Below are positions 43,688 to 55,842 of a DNA stretch of 64,000 nucleotides, piece after piece; within the stretch, counting starts at the first letter, position 1; every line of letters starts with the position of its first letter. The notes beneath the pieces were generated by a model. That model was given only the letters and a program-made list of their open reading frames with translations, did not search any database and was not told where the DNA came from. The DNA is from Cladorrhinum sp. PSN259 (lineage: Eukaryota; Ascomycota; Sordariomycetes; Sordariales; Podosporaceae), in contig MU867129.1 of assembly GCA_033725935.1 (NCBI GenBank), positions 1-64,000 on the forward strand, in the 5' to 3' direction. The position numbers and the translations under genes were made by a program.

Positions 43688-45444
43688 TTTGAGTGTGGAA
43701 GGACGGGAGGACTCAGAACTGGACTGATGAGCTCAGTTGGAGTTGAAATCATATGTCCATGTCGTGGGAGGATGCTCAAAATATATCTCGAGTTGTGCCG
43801 CATATTTCCGCTCAGCTGGGGCAACAAGGATTCGAGACCATGTGCATATGTGAGTCCAGCCCCCGCGTGTGCGTAGCGAAGTCTCCGACCTCATCGGTAA
43901 GGCACTGAGGACTGATCCCGGTCAGAATCCTTCCTATCAATGATGTGCCTCATGATTCGAAATGATTGACAAATGCGATCCATCATTGCTCGGTCTAAGC
44001 CCGGGATGTGAGAACTCGGAGTTTGTCAAACACAGCCGGCTGAGTCTTGAAAAAAATACCCTTGCTTGTTCTTACGTCAAGACTTGACCTTCGTAAGTTG
44101 TTGCCGTTAAGAGGAACAAGATAGAGATACAGATATGTTATCATCCTAGTGAAAAAAAACTTAGTGGACCATGCTGGTAGTAGTGCTTCTTTTATCTTGG
44201 CCCCCGTTGTGGACCGGCCGCATTATTCCTCTTCTGGAAGGTGATCAACGTCTGCACATGAGACTATTGAGTGGTCGCAGCGGCCGAAACAACCTCCACG
44301 TTTTTTTAGAGAGCTTTAGTCACAGGCTGACGGATCTTATCACCGCAACGATACCGATTCCGTGGACAGCCCGTTCGGAAGGGGCAGTCCTCTCGCCGCG
44401 GCCGATGGGGTGCAGGCGGGAACGCATGAAGGCTTCATTATCTGACGTCTTGGCATTCGGTTCTCTCGGCTTGTGTAGGTATCTCAGGTGAATGGTGACC
44501 ACGCCCTATTGTCAATGTCAGGCCATCAAAATGTATATTCGTAGGGCTAGCGGCTCTTGTGTCTGCCTTGTTCGTCATGATGCGTACGTCACTTTCTTAC
44601 TTTTCAAATCCTTCCCGCCCAGCCTCAAGTTGTCCCAACGCTCAGTCTAAGGTTTAAAAGTTAACCAAGACATGATATAAACGAGAATGATGGGGCGGTG
44701 TAATGACCTTCCGAGCCTCAAAGAATAACATTTCATATCAGGTGGTGTCCGGACTTTCCGTTGTGTTACCAATCATCATCAAACCCTGCAAACTGGGAAT
44801 CAAATCATTGGTGGATGACCGTCGGGTTACACAAACTCACGAAATACGCCGTACGAGTCCGAGTTCGCATCACATCACATCGCAGTGTGATGGCTAGAAG
44901 TGGACTTATAAGCGGTCAATCCTAATGTGTTGCTGCTGTAAGCAAGGACTGCCAGTGAACAGCCACGGACCGAGGCTGTTGACCGAAAGAAAAAAATTAG
45001 CAAGGCTCAATCCGGACTTAAAGGTAAAAAGGGTCTGAAGCTCCAACCGTGGCTATAAACAATATCACCGGGACAACAAGAGACGACAAAAGAGGCAGAA
45101 ATCAATAGGACAATAGAAAGGAGCGAAGCGACTCCTGACCTCGGATCTTGCCGAGCCAAACCACCGGGACTGGGTCTTCCGACGATTTGATCACCCGTGT
45201 CTTTGTCTACATCGGCTGTCATGACTCCATTTCCGTCTCTGATCTATACGTCTAGATTCGCCAAAGATGCCATGTCTTTGTGAGAGCATTGTCTTTATAA
45301 TCCCTCAACCATGGCGAGTGATCTGGTTGCAGACATATTGAGATTCAATTAGTTGTCGTGGGCAATATACATTGTGTTCAAGTATGAAATGCTAGGCACC
45401 TGCAAAATTCAAATCGATGGCAGTTTGTCAGACTGACGGGTATC
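43688..45444. other. Intergenic divergent region
   Basis: 1.76 kb between divergent genes. An ATATATTTT run about 95 nt upstream of the oxidase ATG may be its TATA region. Short ORFs at 44171-44491 and 45007-45222 have no motif. Confidence 0.5.
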
Positions 45445-46649
45445 ATGCCAATTTTTCCACTAATCGTTTTCATTCTTGTCTGGGGCATTGATGCAAAAGC
45501 CTTATCTCAATGGCACCCGGCAAAAGAAACCCCGTTCAATGCTCAAGTCCCATCTATGCCAGTTGAGAACAATATAATTCCCACACCTCCACCCGATGCC
45601 ACCCTAGTTGGTATCGATCTTGTACTTCACAAGAGACAGGGAAATCTCGTCTGCGGCTATATCCAAGGCAATGCCAGTGAGTCATACACCGCCATGTGAC
45701 CTAATCTCTCAATATACAAGACACACTAAGGGTCACACCGCTAAATACCATAATGGAATCATAAAGATAGCCCATTCCAATGCCAAAATAATCTGATCTG
45801 CAGTACCAACCAAAACTACGTCGGCTGCTGCCCGGCTGGAGCATCCTGCCTCATCAGCACGGATTGCTTGGATAACAGCGCCTTCAGTCGCGGAGCCTGC
45901 AGCAACATTGGAAGTCTCACGGCTTGTTGGTGAGCGGCTTTGTTTCCCCTAACAGATTGCATGTGATTTTAGCATGTCATTGACATCCCCTCAGCAGCGA
46001 CGTCCAGCAAGCCTTCTGCAACGTATTCACGTACGTCGACCTGCCCTACCAATCTATTGTCGGCTGTGCATCAATCCAGGGCGCCGCCGTTTTGTACGCC
46101 AATCCCATCACCACCGGTCCATCCTCAACAGGCCCATCTACCATTTCTCCAATTCAAACCTCAGACCCTAGTCCCTCATCCGTACCGGCGGGAGCAATAA
46201 TCGGCGGTGTTATAGGTGGTGTCGCACTCCTAGCAGTCATTGGAGGGCTTGTTACGTGGTGGATGATGCGCAAACGAGAGAAAAAACGCAATTTCGCACT
46301 TGCCGCCACTGCGATGTTTCCAGCGACCACCGGAGGACGTGGCCAAAGCCCTATTCGCAGTCCGGGGCCGATTAGTGAGACCGCGCACTCACCGTTCGGA
46401 TATGATCCAAGGCATAGTATGCTGAAGCCAACACCATGGGATCATGGTGCGCACGGAGCACAGCCCGTGACTCCAGGAATTCCATCTCCACCGCAGTATA
46501 GTAGATATAGTCCTTATGGTGAGGAAGGTGGAAGCAATTCTGCGGAGGCTCCAGGAGTCTTTGGTGGAAGGCCGACTGGTGAGGCAGCGCCGGTTGAGAT
46601 TGGTGGTACCGAGAGACCTAGGGAGAGACACGAGGTCTATGAGATGTAA
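45445..46649 (+). CDS. Cys-rich extracellular, single-pass surface protein
   Basis: Exons 45445-45676, 45767-45929 and 45995-46649 give 349 aa. Introns of 90 nt (GTGAGT...AAAG) and 65 nt (GTGAGC...TCAG) have phases 1 and 2. A signal peptide (MPIFPLIVFILVWGIDAKA) precedes an extracellular Cys-rich module with the pattern VCGYIQGNA, SPFQC, LICSTNQNYVGCC, SCLISTDC, ACSN, LTACC and FCNVFTYVD, followed by a Ser/Thr/Pro stalk. One membrane helix (AGAIIGGVIGGVALLAVIGGLVTWWMM) has a basic RKREKKR stop. The cytoplasmic tail of about 130 residues is Pro/Gly/Ser-rich and unstructured. This layout is frequent in fungal surface sensors and adhesion-like proteins of unknown ligand. The acceptor of intron 1 was set upstream of a nearer CAG because only it keeps the Cys pattern in frame. 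Confidence 0.82.
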
Positions 46650-47102
46650 CGAACAGATCTGCGACGAGGCGTTCAGGGGTTCGCAAAAATAACCTGTAAA
46701 TGTCAAAATGCTCGCACCAAACCCCCATTCCATGTTGTGATGATGAACTCCACTGCCTGCTCCCGTCCGTGGTCATTTATCCGGTTTGTCGATATCCATC
46801 CGGGACCGATCTCCTGAACCCCAGATCAGGACGCTGGCGGGATTAAGCGATTAATAAACGCGGAAAGCTAGTTTCCACCAGCAAGTAGTTTCCTTGATTC
46901 TGCCCCTCACATGGAAGCAGACCCCCCGGGAATTTGATTTGCCCTTAATACCAGATATATTGATGAGCGTGAATACCGCGCCGAGTTCCTGGACGGATGC
47001 TTCCGGATCAGCAGACCCTCTGTGACACTTAATAGCCAGTTCCCGCTCTTCAGCACTTGGACCCAAAAGTCTGGAAGTGCAACTCCTTAAAGAACTATCG
47101 AG
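46650..47102. other. Intergenic region
   Basis: 453 bp between two plus-strand genes. Nothing recognised. Confidence 0.5.
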
Positions 47103-47710
47103 ATGAAGCCCGTCATTTTTGCAGCCCTCTTCGCCAGCACGGCGCTGGCAACACCTGTCGCCCAAGCTGACAAGCCAATCTCTACCCCATCGCCCACGAC
47201 CCTCGTCTCAGGTGCCTACTGGATCCGAGCCGTCTCCAGCCCAAACTACCACAAGTATCTCCAGACCAAGCCGGCCAATGTCCCCGGAACGGCTGTGCTC
47301 GAGTCTCACACCACGGCAGGCCAGTTCAACATTGAGGGCGGGCAGCTCGTAAACAAGGTGTCCAACCCACCGCTTTATCTCTGGGTTGAAGAACCAGCCG
47401 ACAAGGCTAACCCGCCGCGCACGCTGGCAACATACTTCAACACGACCAAGAACCCGTTCGGCACCTTTGCGTGGCAGGGTGATGCCTTGACATGGTCGGT
47501 GCCAAGCGTTAAGAGGCAAAACGTTGGGGCGTGGTTGGTGTGCAAGAATCAGGCGCTCTTCATCAACACCGGCGCGTTTAGCTACCAGACGCCAGCTGGA
47601 TGTGCGGATCAGACTGTAAGTTATCTGTATCAGGTTGATGAGGTGGGAAAGGCGAGGCTAATCATGATGGTCAGATCCATTACTACAACGACAAGACAGC
47701 GAATAACTAA
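47103..47710 (+). CDS. Small secreted protein of unknown function
   Basis: Exons 47103-47615 and 47675-47710 give 182 aa. The 59-nt intron (GTAAGT, ggctaatc branch, TCAG) is phase 0; without splicing the frame would read on for 70 atypical residues to 47840. Splicing instead gives the tidy end CADQTIHYYNDKTANN. Signal peptide MKPVIFAALFASTALA; the mature part (GAYWIRAVSSPNYHKYLQTK, GQFNIEGGQLVNK, GTFAWQGDALTWS, INTGAFSYQTPAGCADQ) looks like an all-beta fold with one disulfide. Similar small secreted or wall-associated proteins are common in ascomycetes. No enzyme motif. The role could be structural or host-directed. Confidence 0.82.
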
Positions 47711-49083
47711 AAGGTCGAATGAATTCATGGGCGGGCTGTATATATGGATGATGAAACGAATAAAATGTGTTATTGACGATGCAAACTCCCTGATGCTGCT
47801 CCAAAAAGACAAGGTGCTAAATCCCACACCGCAATGTTAACTGAAACTTGTCAGTTGAGAGCTTCAGGCAACACCTTGTCGGTAGTCGTCAGCGTCCGGA
47901 ACGGAGAAGATCGGTTCTTTTATTTTTTGGCAGATTGAAATGCGATGGCTTGGCAGCGACGACACTGCCAAAAACCAAGAGGGCAAAGAAAAAGATAAAA
48001 AGTTGTCGGAATGAAATCGAGCTTTCGAGAATATGGATACGAAATGCCCAGTCTTCGGTGTTTCTTGGAAATCTGTTAACATGGACCAAGGTTTTGTATG
48101 CTTTCCCCACAACCTCACTAACAGGCGCCAGGCCTGGAGGGGTCGCGGGGTCTCGGATCCGCCGGACCCATGAACGGAAGGGCCTAGAATTCCAGAAATA
48201 CCGATGCATCCAATGTCAACGCTGGACCTCCGCAAAGTCAATTCCTCTTTCCTCCGTCAAATAAAACAGATGGGACGACATTTTCACATCTTTCTTCAAA
48301 AGTATTTACACCCTTGCCTGCGCATCTTAAAATACGCGTCTTGTGGTTTCCAAGAAAAAATACGCGGAATGCAATACGATGTCATCAATCACGGAGCCAC
48401 GAACGACCTGTGGCCAATTGACCGCTGGGCGTCCCACTGGCATCCAGTGAAATCCACAGGCTTCACGATGCCAATGCGTTGCCCAGAGTTTTGACCCGGC
48501 CATTCCCCATGGCACAACAAGGATTTGTTTTTTTTTCTTTTGTCGCCAAGATGCTTGCCCAGCGTCTCTCAGGAGATCGCAAGGCAATCCGGCCATTCAG
48601 CGAGCCGAAATGACTGGAGTGGAGGTCTGCACTGCCCACCGATGCCCAGACCGCCAAGGGGCCAAGCGGTTACCGAGAAATACCAAGGGAACCAAGACAA
48701 CAAGGAGACCCCCTTCGCGTCATTCAACCTTCCCACCTCCTGAAACCATGATTTCTCTCCCTTCGTCGACGTTTCTGTTTTGCAGAACATCATAGCCATC
48801 GTCGTTGACGGTGCTGGCGAACCCACCACAACCACAAACCTAAACCACCGAACCACCACACTCGTTACTTGAATACCACCGACTCTCGTTCTACCTTCGC
48901 TTCATTTCGTCAAGGGCCTTCTTGGAAATAACCATTTAAGCATTTTGCTCAGGGGCGTTGCATTAATTAGGGTCGTGTTTCGTGCCAAAACCTTACCCCC
49001 CCAAACTTCTTTGGCAGCCCCTTCGACTCTTCTTTTTTTCACACACATTACACAGTAAAGAAACGTTTGTGCAAGTCGACAAG
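47711..49083. other. Intergenic region with long leader of GH76 gene
   Basis: 1.37 kb. The last 350 bp (CT-rich, many ACCACC) are probably 5' leader of the GH76 gene. Overlapping ORFs of 60-138 codons on both strands lack any motif. Confidence 0.5.
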
Positions 49084-50567
49084 ATGGCGATATCGAAATC
49101 GTCATTGGGACGGAGTCCATCAAGATGGCTGGCAACACTCCTGGCGGCGACTTCTTTGGTCGGAACGACACAAGCAGTATACTACAAAATCGGCACAGAT
49201 GGTATTAGGCATCCAGGGAAACAATAGCAGAGGAAAAGAGACTAACATTATTTGCAGCTGAAATCAAGGAATCGGCGCGGGCATTAGCATACGACCTGAT
49301 GCTTCAATACAAGGGTAACCAGTCGGGAGAAATCCCCGGTATTCTCCCTGGACCACCGACCGAACACAAGGGCGATTACTATTGGTGGGAAGGCGGCGCA
49401 ATGATGGGAACATATATCGATTACTGGTTCTTGACAGGCGACGACTCTTACAACCATGTTATTACGGAGGGCATGCTTCACCAAACCGGACCAAACGAGG
49501 ATTACATGCCGCCCAACCACACGGCCTCTCTCGGTAATGACGATCAAGGCTTTTGGGGCATGTCGGCAATGCTTGCGGCCGAGAACAGATTTCCCGACCC
49601 TCCCGAGGACAAGGCACAGTGGCTCGCCCTCGCACAAGGTGTTTGGGTCACTCAAGCGTCTCCAGACCGCCACGACGCAACATGCAACGGCGGTTTGCGC
49701 TGGCAGGTTCCCCCGACGAATGCGGGCTACAACTACAAAAACACCATCGCCAACGCCTGCTTTTTTGACCTGGGCGCTCGACTTGCTCGCTACACCTTCA
49801 ACCAAACCTACGCCGACCATGCTGAGAAAACCTTCCAGTGGCTCTGGGACGTGGGCTACATTGACAACAAGGATTGGCGAGTGTATGACGGCGCTCACGT
49901 CGAGGCAAACTGCACCGACGTCAACAAAGCTCAGTTCAGTTATAATGCAGCTCTGCTTCTCCATGGTTCTGCTTTCATGTACAACTATACCAATGGCAGC
50001 ACGAAGTGGGAGAAACGTGTGGATGGTCTGTTGACCGGTATCCTTCGCGACTTTTTTGAGGACAAAATCGCCTATGAGATTCCTTGCGAAGGCCGCCATG
50101 GTGCTTGCACGGCAGACATGTTGTCCTTCAAGGGCTACGTCCACCGCTGGTTGGCCGCTGCGACCAAAGTGGCCCCTAAATGGGAGAAGAAGATTTTGGA
50201 CGTGCTCCGGACTTCTACCGAAGCAGCTGTAAAGCAGTGCACGGGTGGTGAGACTGGCCGCAAATGTGGCTTCTACTGGAAGGAAGGGGTTTACGTTGAC
50301 ACGGCCGTGGACAAGACTAGCGGTGCAGGTGAACAGATGAACGTGCTTGCTGCCGTTAGCAGCTTGTTGATCGATAAAACTCCCGACCTGGCTAACAACA
50401 TCACTGGTACCAGCAAGGGCAACCCTCTCGCTGGTACCAAGTCAAGAGGCGTCATCGAGCCGCTCGCGCCCATCACCACCGGAGACCGAGCCGGTGCCGC
50501 CATTTTGACGATATTGATATTGGGCATCGCCATCACCACCTGGGGATGGATGAGCTTCGCGGATTAA
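49084..50567 (+). CDS. GH76 endo-1,6-alpha-mannosidase, GPI type (Dfg5/Dcw1 family)
   Basis: Exons 49084-49201 and 49258-50567 give 475 aa; the 56-nt intron (GTATTA, gactaac branch, TGCAG) is phase 1. A signal peptide (RWLATLLAATSLVGTTQA) precedes the (alpha/alpha)6 barrel. The catalytic Asp pair lies in SLGNDDQGFWGM, and DYYWWEGGAMMGTYIDYW and NGGLRWQ are the other family signatures. The C-terminus TGDRAGAAILTILILGIAITTWGWMSFAD is a GPI-attachment type hydrophobic tail. Yeast relatives link GPI proteins to wall glucan by acting on GPI-core mannan, so a cell-wall assembly role is expected. Several Asn glycosylation sites are present. The frame is intact. Confidence 0.94.
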
Positions 50568-51977
50568 GCGTGCCTTTTGGAATTGGAATTTTTTGTTTTG
50601 GTACCTTTCGCTGTTTCTCAGTGACATTTTGGACATACCTACGCGTACATAACCTGCGTGTCATTTATCCATGATATCCCTTTCTTCCTCTCGTTGGATT
50701 AAACCTTTTTTCCTCTATATCTTTTGTTGAGCACTGGGACGGCGTTTTTCTTTTTTTTTTTTCTAAAGGTTAATGGTTATTGGCAAATTTGAGTGGCGCC
50801 ATGTCAACTAGCGAGTACTAGATAAACAGAGGGGAATCGAATCATGGGTGTCTGACCATTTACGTGTAGTTCCTTGTGCCATCCGTGTATTGAGGTGTGG
50901 CATTCCCTTGAGCCAGCCTTGCTGAGCTCTGATGAAAAGTCTGGGCGGAGGAACGAACTGAGTCTTAGGGTTCAACGGTCTCCGCCTTAGATAGATTTCT
51001 AAACGATTCCGAATCACAAGCAGCGATGCAGGCTTTTCTCACAACTTCAACATCGGCTCAACTCGGAAACACACCTGTCTAACGTTGAGTCCCCCTCGAG
51101 GTCCTGAAATTACCGATTCCGTGTCTTTCCATTCGGGCTCAAGAACCGACAATGGAGCCTCGAATTCAACACTTACAGATGCAGGTCCCGTTGCTAATAT
51201 TCGAGAGTCTTGAAACAATCTTCAAAGAAAGAGCCCGGATGCGAAACCTCGGACAGCTTGTTAAGGTTTCATGCGCCCTTCCTGCGATGCACCGTTTGGT
51301 GAAGCTTGATAACGGGAAATAGTCTGTTGCACTAACGCTAGAGCATTTAGAAGTTTAAAAAGACATGGAATGGGTAGCCATTTGTTGTTGTGTTGCTGCT
51401 TGCCTGGGAAGGCAGACAAAGAGTTTAGGAGAGCGGAAAGATTATAGGGGAAGCTTCGTGGATGCTACCAAGTGAAAACACCGGACCATGAACAGCGGAA
51501 GACTTTCAATATGTCCAGAGCTGCCATGATCTTCCCATATCTACCTTAACACCCGAAAGTTTAGTCCTCGTGCTGCAGACCTAGCGCCATCACCTGCTTC
51601 CGATATCTACCCAAGTTTCGTCTTGTGACACCAGCATTGAACTTGCATTGACTTTGTCCTTGCATGCCTCCTTCTTCGACTGTGCCAATTGATAGATCGA
51701 GGAGGAGGCCCGTCCGAGAAATGGCTATATCTCTTGGCCTTTCTCACCACCCCTACATCGACTTTCTTGTCCCTCATCACCATCTGTCTCCTCTCCTCTC
51801 AGCGGGCCTCCTCCCCCTCCCCTTTAACCTAACATCTCAAAATTCATCACTGGCCCTTACATCATCCTCGACGCCGACAAGCAATGGATGCCACTGACGA
51901 CCTCCTCTTCAAGCTTCTCTTCCTCTTTCTCTAAATTATACAAATTTATCGAACAACCAAATCATCCACCATAAAAA
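50568..51977. other. Intergenic region
   Basis: 1.4 kb with no supported gene. A T run lies near 50747-50762. A 77-codon ORF at 51664-51897 is in the probable leader of the next gene and could be an upstream ORF, but has no conserved features. Confidence 0.45.
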
Positions 51978-52952
51978 ATGTCCTCCCTCCAGCCCTGTAC
52001 CGCCCTCCTCTTCCTCCTTCTCCCCTCTCTATCCCTCGCCGAATCCTTCATAACTGGAACTCCCCTGGTCTCCGGACCGTACGGCATCGACCCTTCCAAC
52101 TTCCTAGACACAACAACCCACTCCGGAACCAACATATCCTTCAATCTGAAAGGCTTCAACACCTCCATCCCAGCCGGCGCCATCTCAGGCACAGGCTCTC
52201 CAATCCCCGGGTGGGCCCTGAACATCGCCATCACCCCGGACGTATCCCTCTCCGACTCGAATTTCCAAGACAAATCCAAGTTCTTTGAGTCAACCACTCT
52301 ATCCATCTCCCCGCCGTCACGGAACCAAGCGCCGGGTTTGGAAAGGTTCAACACGACGAACTGGCGGGTCTGCGGCATGGTTTTCACCGCCGGGCTGGGC
52401 AAGGCCGAAACTCTACAGGCAAAGAAGCTGGGCAAGGACCTGAAGGGCGACTGCTCGGATTTACTCCCCAGCGACTGCGTCAGCCAGCTGCAGGTCAACT
52501 CGGTCGCCAACATCGAAAAGAGGGGGGGCGGGTGCCAGGGCGTCATAAAGATGCCTACGGTCTGTAATAACCATTTCGGCGCGGCTGGAGCCAGTGACGT
52601 TATGGGGTTCGAGATGGTGCCTATCGGGGAGGGATACCAGGATAGGAGGTCAGTTTTCTTCGCGGCTGGGGGTAGGGCTACGGATAAGGAGAACAACACG
52701 GCTTTGGCGAGAGCGCAGGAAAAAGTGTGGCCTGTTATGTTGGTCTGGACGCACTTTGCGGAAAATGGGGATGTGCATGATAGTGAGGGGTCGCTGTCTT
52801 GTGTTAAGGGGGTGCAGACTGTTGATGAGAGAGAGGATGGAGATCATCATGGGGATGATGAGAGCGGTGGTGAAGGGTCGGTGGAGAGGATGTTGGGCTG
52901 GAAGTTAATGGTGAGTTTGGTTGGGGTTGGGGCTGTTGCTTTCGCTGTTTGA
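51978..52952 (+). CDS. Secreted, probably GPI-anchored protein of unknown function
   Basis: Single exon, 324 aa. Signal peptide MSSLQPCTALLFLLLPSLSLAE; several N-glycosylation sequons (NIS, NTS, NTT, NNT) and six or so cysteines paired around CGMVF, DCSDLLPSDC, GCQGVIKMPTVC and LSC. An acidic/His linker (EREDGDHHGDDESGG) leads to a hydrophobic C-terminal tail (MLGWKLMVSLVGVGAVAFAV) typical of GPI-attachment signals. No enzyme or binding motif is seen. The conserved-looking block GVIKMPTVCNNHFGAAGASDVMGFEMVPIG may be the core. It is likely a wall or membrane surface protein. Confidence 0.82.
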   Translation: MSSLQPCTALLFLLLPSLSLAESFITGTPLVSGPYGIDPSNFLDTTTHSGTNISFNLKGFNTSIPAGAISGTGSPIPGWALNIAITPDVSLSDSNFQDKSKFFESTTLSISPPSRNQAPGLERFNTTNWRVCGMVFTAGLGKAETLQAKKLGKDLKGDCSDLLPSDCVSQLQVNSVANIEKRGGGCQGVIKMPTVCNNHFGAAGASDVMGFEMVPIGEGYQDRRSVFFAAGGRATDKENNTALARAQEKVWPVMLVWTHFAENGDVHDSEGSLSCVKGVQTVDEREDGDHHGDDESGGEGSVERMLGWKLMVSLVGVGAVAFAV

Positions 52953-53424
52953 TAGACTTTCAGATTGATTCTATACTAGGTAGGTAGATAGATCACTGGG
53001 CGAAAGGGCAGCTGGCCAGGGGAAGGGATTCGAGCTTGAGAGGGAGAATGGACTGAGAGGAAGCAAGAAGCAAGAGGGGGAATCATAGACTTTGAATTCA
53101 ATAGTGCCGGGCATACAATAGAAAGACATGTTTTTACAATGTGATAATAATGCATTTTTACTCAGATCTTGTAGAGCTTGAAGGATGAATTAACGCGCTT
53201 GATGTTGTCGTGAAGTTGAAGACCATCAATAAGCTTTTATCATTGCCCCTGGTCATCAAGGTTCACAGGACCCCAAACCCCGCAAAAAAAAAAATTGTGC
53301 CCCGCACTGCACTGGAGCGAAGCTGAGTGCAACTTTGGTGGAAATTTTTCCAGGTCGCGGTTGCGAATCAATCAATGCCAATTGCCCCCCTCTGCATTGG
53401 AAACCTCTCAGTAAATAAAAAAAG
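52953..53424. other. Intergenic region
   Basis: 472 bp, 3' flank of the surface protein and 5' flank of TRM6. A poly-A run (about 53283-53294) is present. Nothing else recognised. Confidence 0.5.
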
Positions 53425-55546
53425 ATGAGTTCAGTAATTCGCCCCAATGCCTGGGTAGCCCTCAAACTTCCATCAGGTATCACCAAGGTCATTCAGATTA
53501 CTCCCAATACGTACGTGTGTTTACTTTCATCTTCTCCCTATCTGAATCTCATTGTCGCATTGATGTTTCGCTGACACCTTCGACAGGACCATATCATTAG
53601 GAAAATATGGCTCCTTCCCTGCGAACTTGGTCATCGGCCGTCCATTCCACTTAACGTTCGAGTTGCTCGATAAGAAGCCCGAAGAAAACTTTTCCCGACT
53701 TCGAGTTGTTCCCACCGATGAATTGTATGCCGATGTCTTCGCCGAGGAAGCAGCGGAGGGCTGCTCAACACCAGCAGCCGGCGGCGCTGGCGATGCTGTG
53801 ATTTCCGCAACAGAAGGCGAAGAGTTTAGCTTGGTTGATGAGGACGGCAACGTAGTTGCTCGATCCAACCGAGAGATCATCGACGATAACGCGCGCCAAA
53901 CATTAACACAAGAGGAAATCGAGGAGTTGAAGCGAGAAGGCAACAACGCTGGAAAGGCCATCATCGCCAAGCTTTTACTCTCCCACACAGCCCTTGACCA
54001 AAAGACGAGCTTCAGTTTGGCCAAGTACAAGCTCTTGAAGACGAAAAAGTACCTCAGAAGGTTCCAGGTACTGCCTATCGATGTCGCGACCTTTGCGCAA
54101 TGGCAATTAGAGGAGAGGGATGCCAGCAAAATTATGGACATGAGGGCTGAGATGATTGGTCTGGTTGGCTGCTGGGGAAATGTGCATTACAGCGGCGAAG
54201 ATTACCAGCTTCTGGACCCCAAGGTATCGACAACGGAGGGCGAGGAGGCATGCGTTCCTCTAGAGAAGGACCAACTAAAGGGCAGATGGTTGGTCGTGGA
54301 TGACACATGCGGTCTCTTGGTTGCGGCTATGGCCGAGAGAATGGGGGTGCTGTATTCAAAGGAGGAGGAAAGCGAAGATGAGGCGGTTGAACTCGAAGAG
54401 GAGGACAATCAAAATAAGAAGGAGCAAGAGCCAAAGACTAATTCAGTAGGTCCCAGTGAGCTCGTTGAGCAAACCGGCGATGTCGAGATGAACGAGCCTA
54501 CCGAGACGGCTCCAGTCGAGGCAAAACCAACCCAAAAGACTATCAGAAAGCACAAGGGCGGGCCCCGTGCCTCTGATTTCGCCATCCCCTATTCCCAGAC
54601 CAATACGATTACCGTCATCCACAGCCAAAGCCAGCCTAACCTATCTCTTCTCAACTACTGGAACTTCGACATCACCCAACCAAATCACCCGCCCCATCCT
54701 CTCCTCAATCACCTCCTTAACCTCACTTGGCTCCAGCTCCTCAAGCCCGAACTTGACACTTCATACTCTACCCCACCGCCAACCGCAACCCCAGAAGTTT
54801 TGGCATCATGGAAGCCCAGCCGACGAGGCAACTTCCACCGCAAGCGGAGACGGTTTGCTCGTGTCCGACATATCGTGGACAACACCCGCGCCGGCAACTT
54901 CTCCGGTCTGGTTGCCGCCTCCACCATGGATCCAATCAGCATCCTCAAGCACACCCTCCCTCTCCTATGCGGCGGCGCCCCTGTTGCGCTCTACTCCCCA
55001 TCAATCGAGCCCCTAGCCGTGCTGGCCGACTGCTTTAGCGTGCCTCGCCGGACTGCATGGACGAGCGGCAACGTCGCCGAGATCGAAGGTCTGAGTCAAG
55101 AAGAGCTGGAGTATTGGCAAGGAAATGAGCGCTTCCCGGTGAACCCTACTTTGTTGCAGGGTGTGAGCATCCAGACAAGTCGCGCAAGGAGATGGCAGGT
55201 CCTGCCAGGGAGGACACATCCGTTGATGACTGAACGTGGCGGAGCGGACGGTTATGTGTTCACCGCTTGGAGAGCAAAGCCTGCTGAGGGGAGAGTCGAG
55301 GCGAGAGGCAAGTTCAAGAGGAGCGCGCCGAAGAAGTCGGGCGAGAGCGCTACGCCGGCTGAGACGCCGGCCGCTATCGAGACTCCGGCGGACGGTATGG
55401 AGGTTGATGGATTCAAAGAGGCATTGCCAAAGCGAAAACGGAGCCTGTCGCCTGTGGTTACAGATTTGTCGGTGGCGGTGAAGCCTCAAGAAGTGACTTC
55501 CCCGGCGAAGAAAAGAAAAGCCGAGGATGATCTCCCAGAAGCGTAG
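53425..55546 (+). CDS. TRM6: tRNA m1A58 methyltransferase non-catalytic subunit (Gcd10/Trm6)
   Basis: Exons 53425-53510 and 53587-55546 give 681 aa; the 76-nt intron (GTACGT...GACAG) is phase 2. The N-terminal beta-barrel starts IRPNAWVALKLPSG and ISLGKYGSFPANLVIGRPFHLTFE. QTLTQEEIEELK and KTSFSLAKYKLLKTKKYLRRFQ are strong Gcd10 blocks. The C-terminal half has a methyltransferase-like fold (GNVAEIEGLSQEELEYW, VSIQTSRARRWQVLPGRTHPLM) lacking a SAM-binding loop, as expected for the tRNA-binding subunit of the Trm6-Trm61 nuclear complex. An acidic Gln/Glu linker in the middle and the C-terminal NLSs (PKRKRSLSP, PAKKRKAE) are lineage additions that make it longer than yeast Gcd10. Convergent with ARPC3. 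Confidence 0.94.
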
Positions 55547-55842
55547 GGGCTTTCTGGGAGAGATACTGTCAACTCGGAGGAGATGCCTCGTCCTTCGGAA
55601 GGTTAAGAGCGAGCTCCATGTGATCACGGATCAGGAGCTGTTGGCATGAAATACCAAGATACCACTGTTGGAACCAAGCTCCCGGTTCCAGACTTTATGC
55701 AAACTTTCAACTTGTGTCATTTTCTCCCCTGCGCCGGCTAACTAAGCAAGCACCAACCACAATAATATCTCCCCCCTGGCGTGATACGTCTATCCCGGTG
55801 TTTTTGTCCTGTCCAAATGGTCTTATTACTCGTGCCCGCAGA

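Noticed and set aside
47675..47840. Unspliced extension of the small secreted protein
   Set aside because: A perfect GTAAGT/TCAG intron ends the protein at 47710 with a family-like C-terminus; the read-through residues look noncoding.
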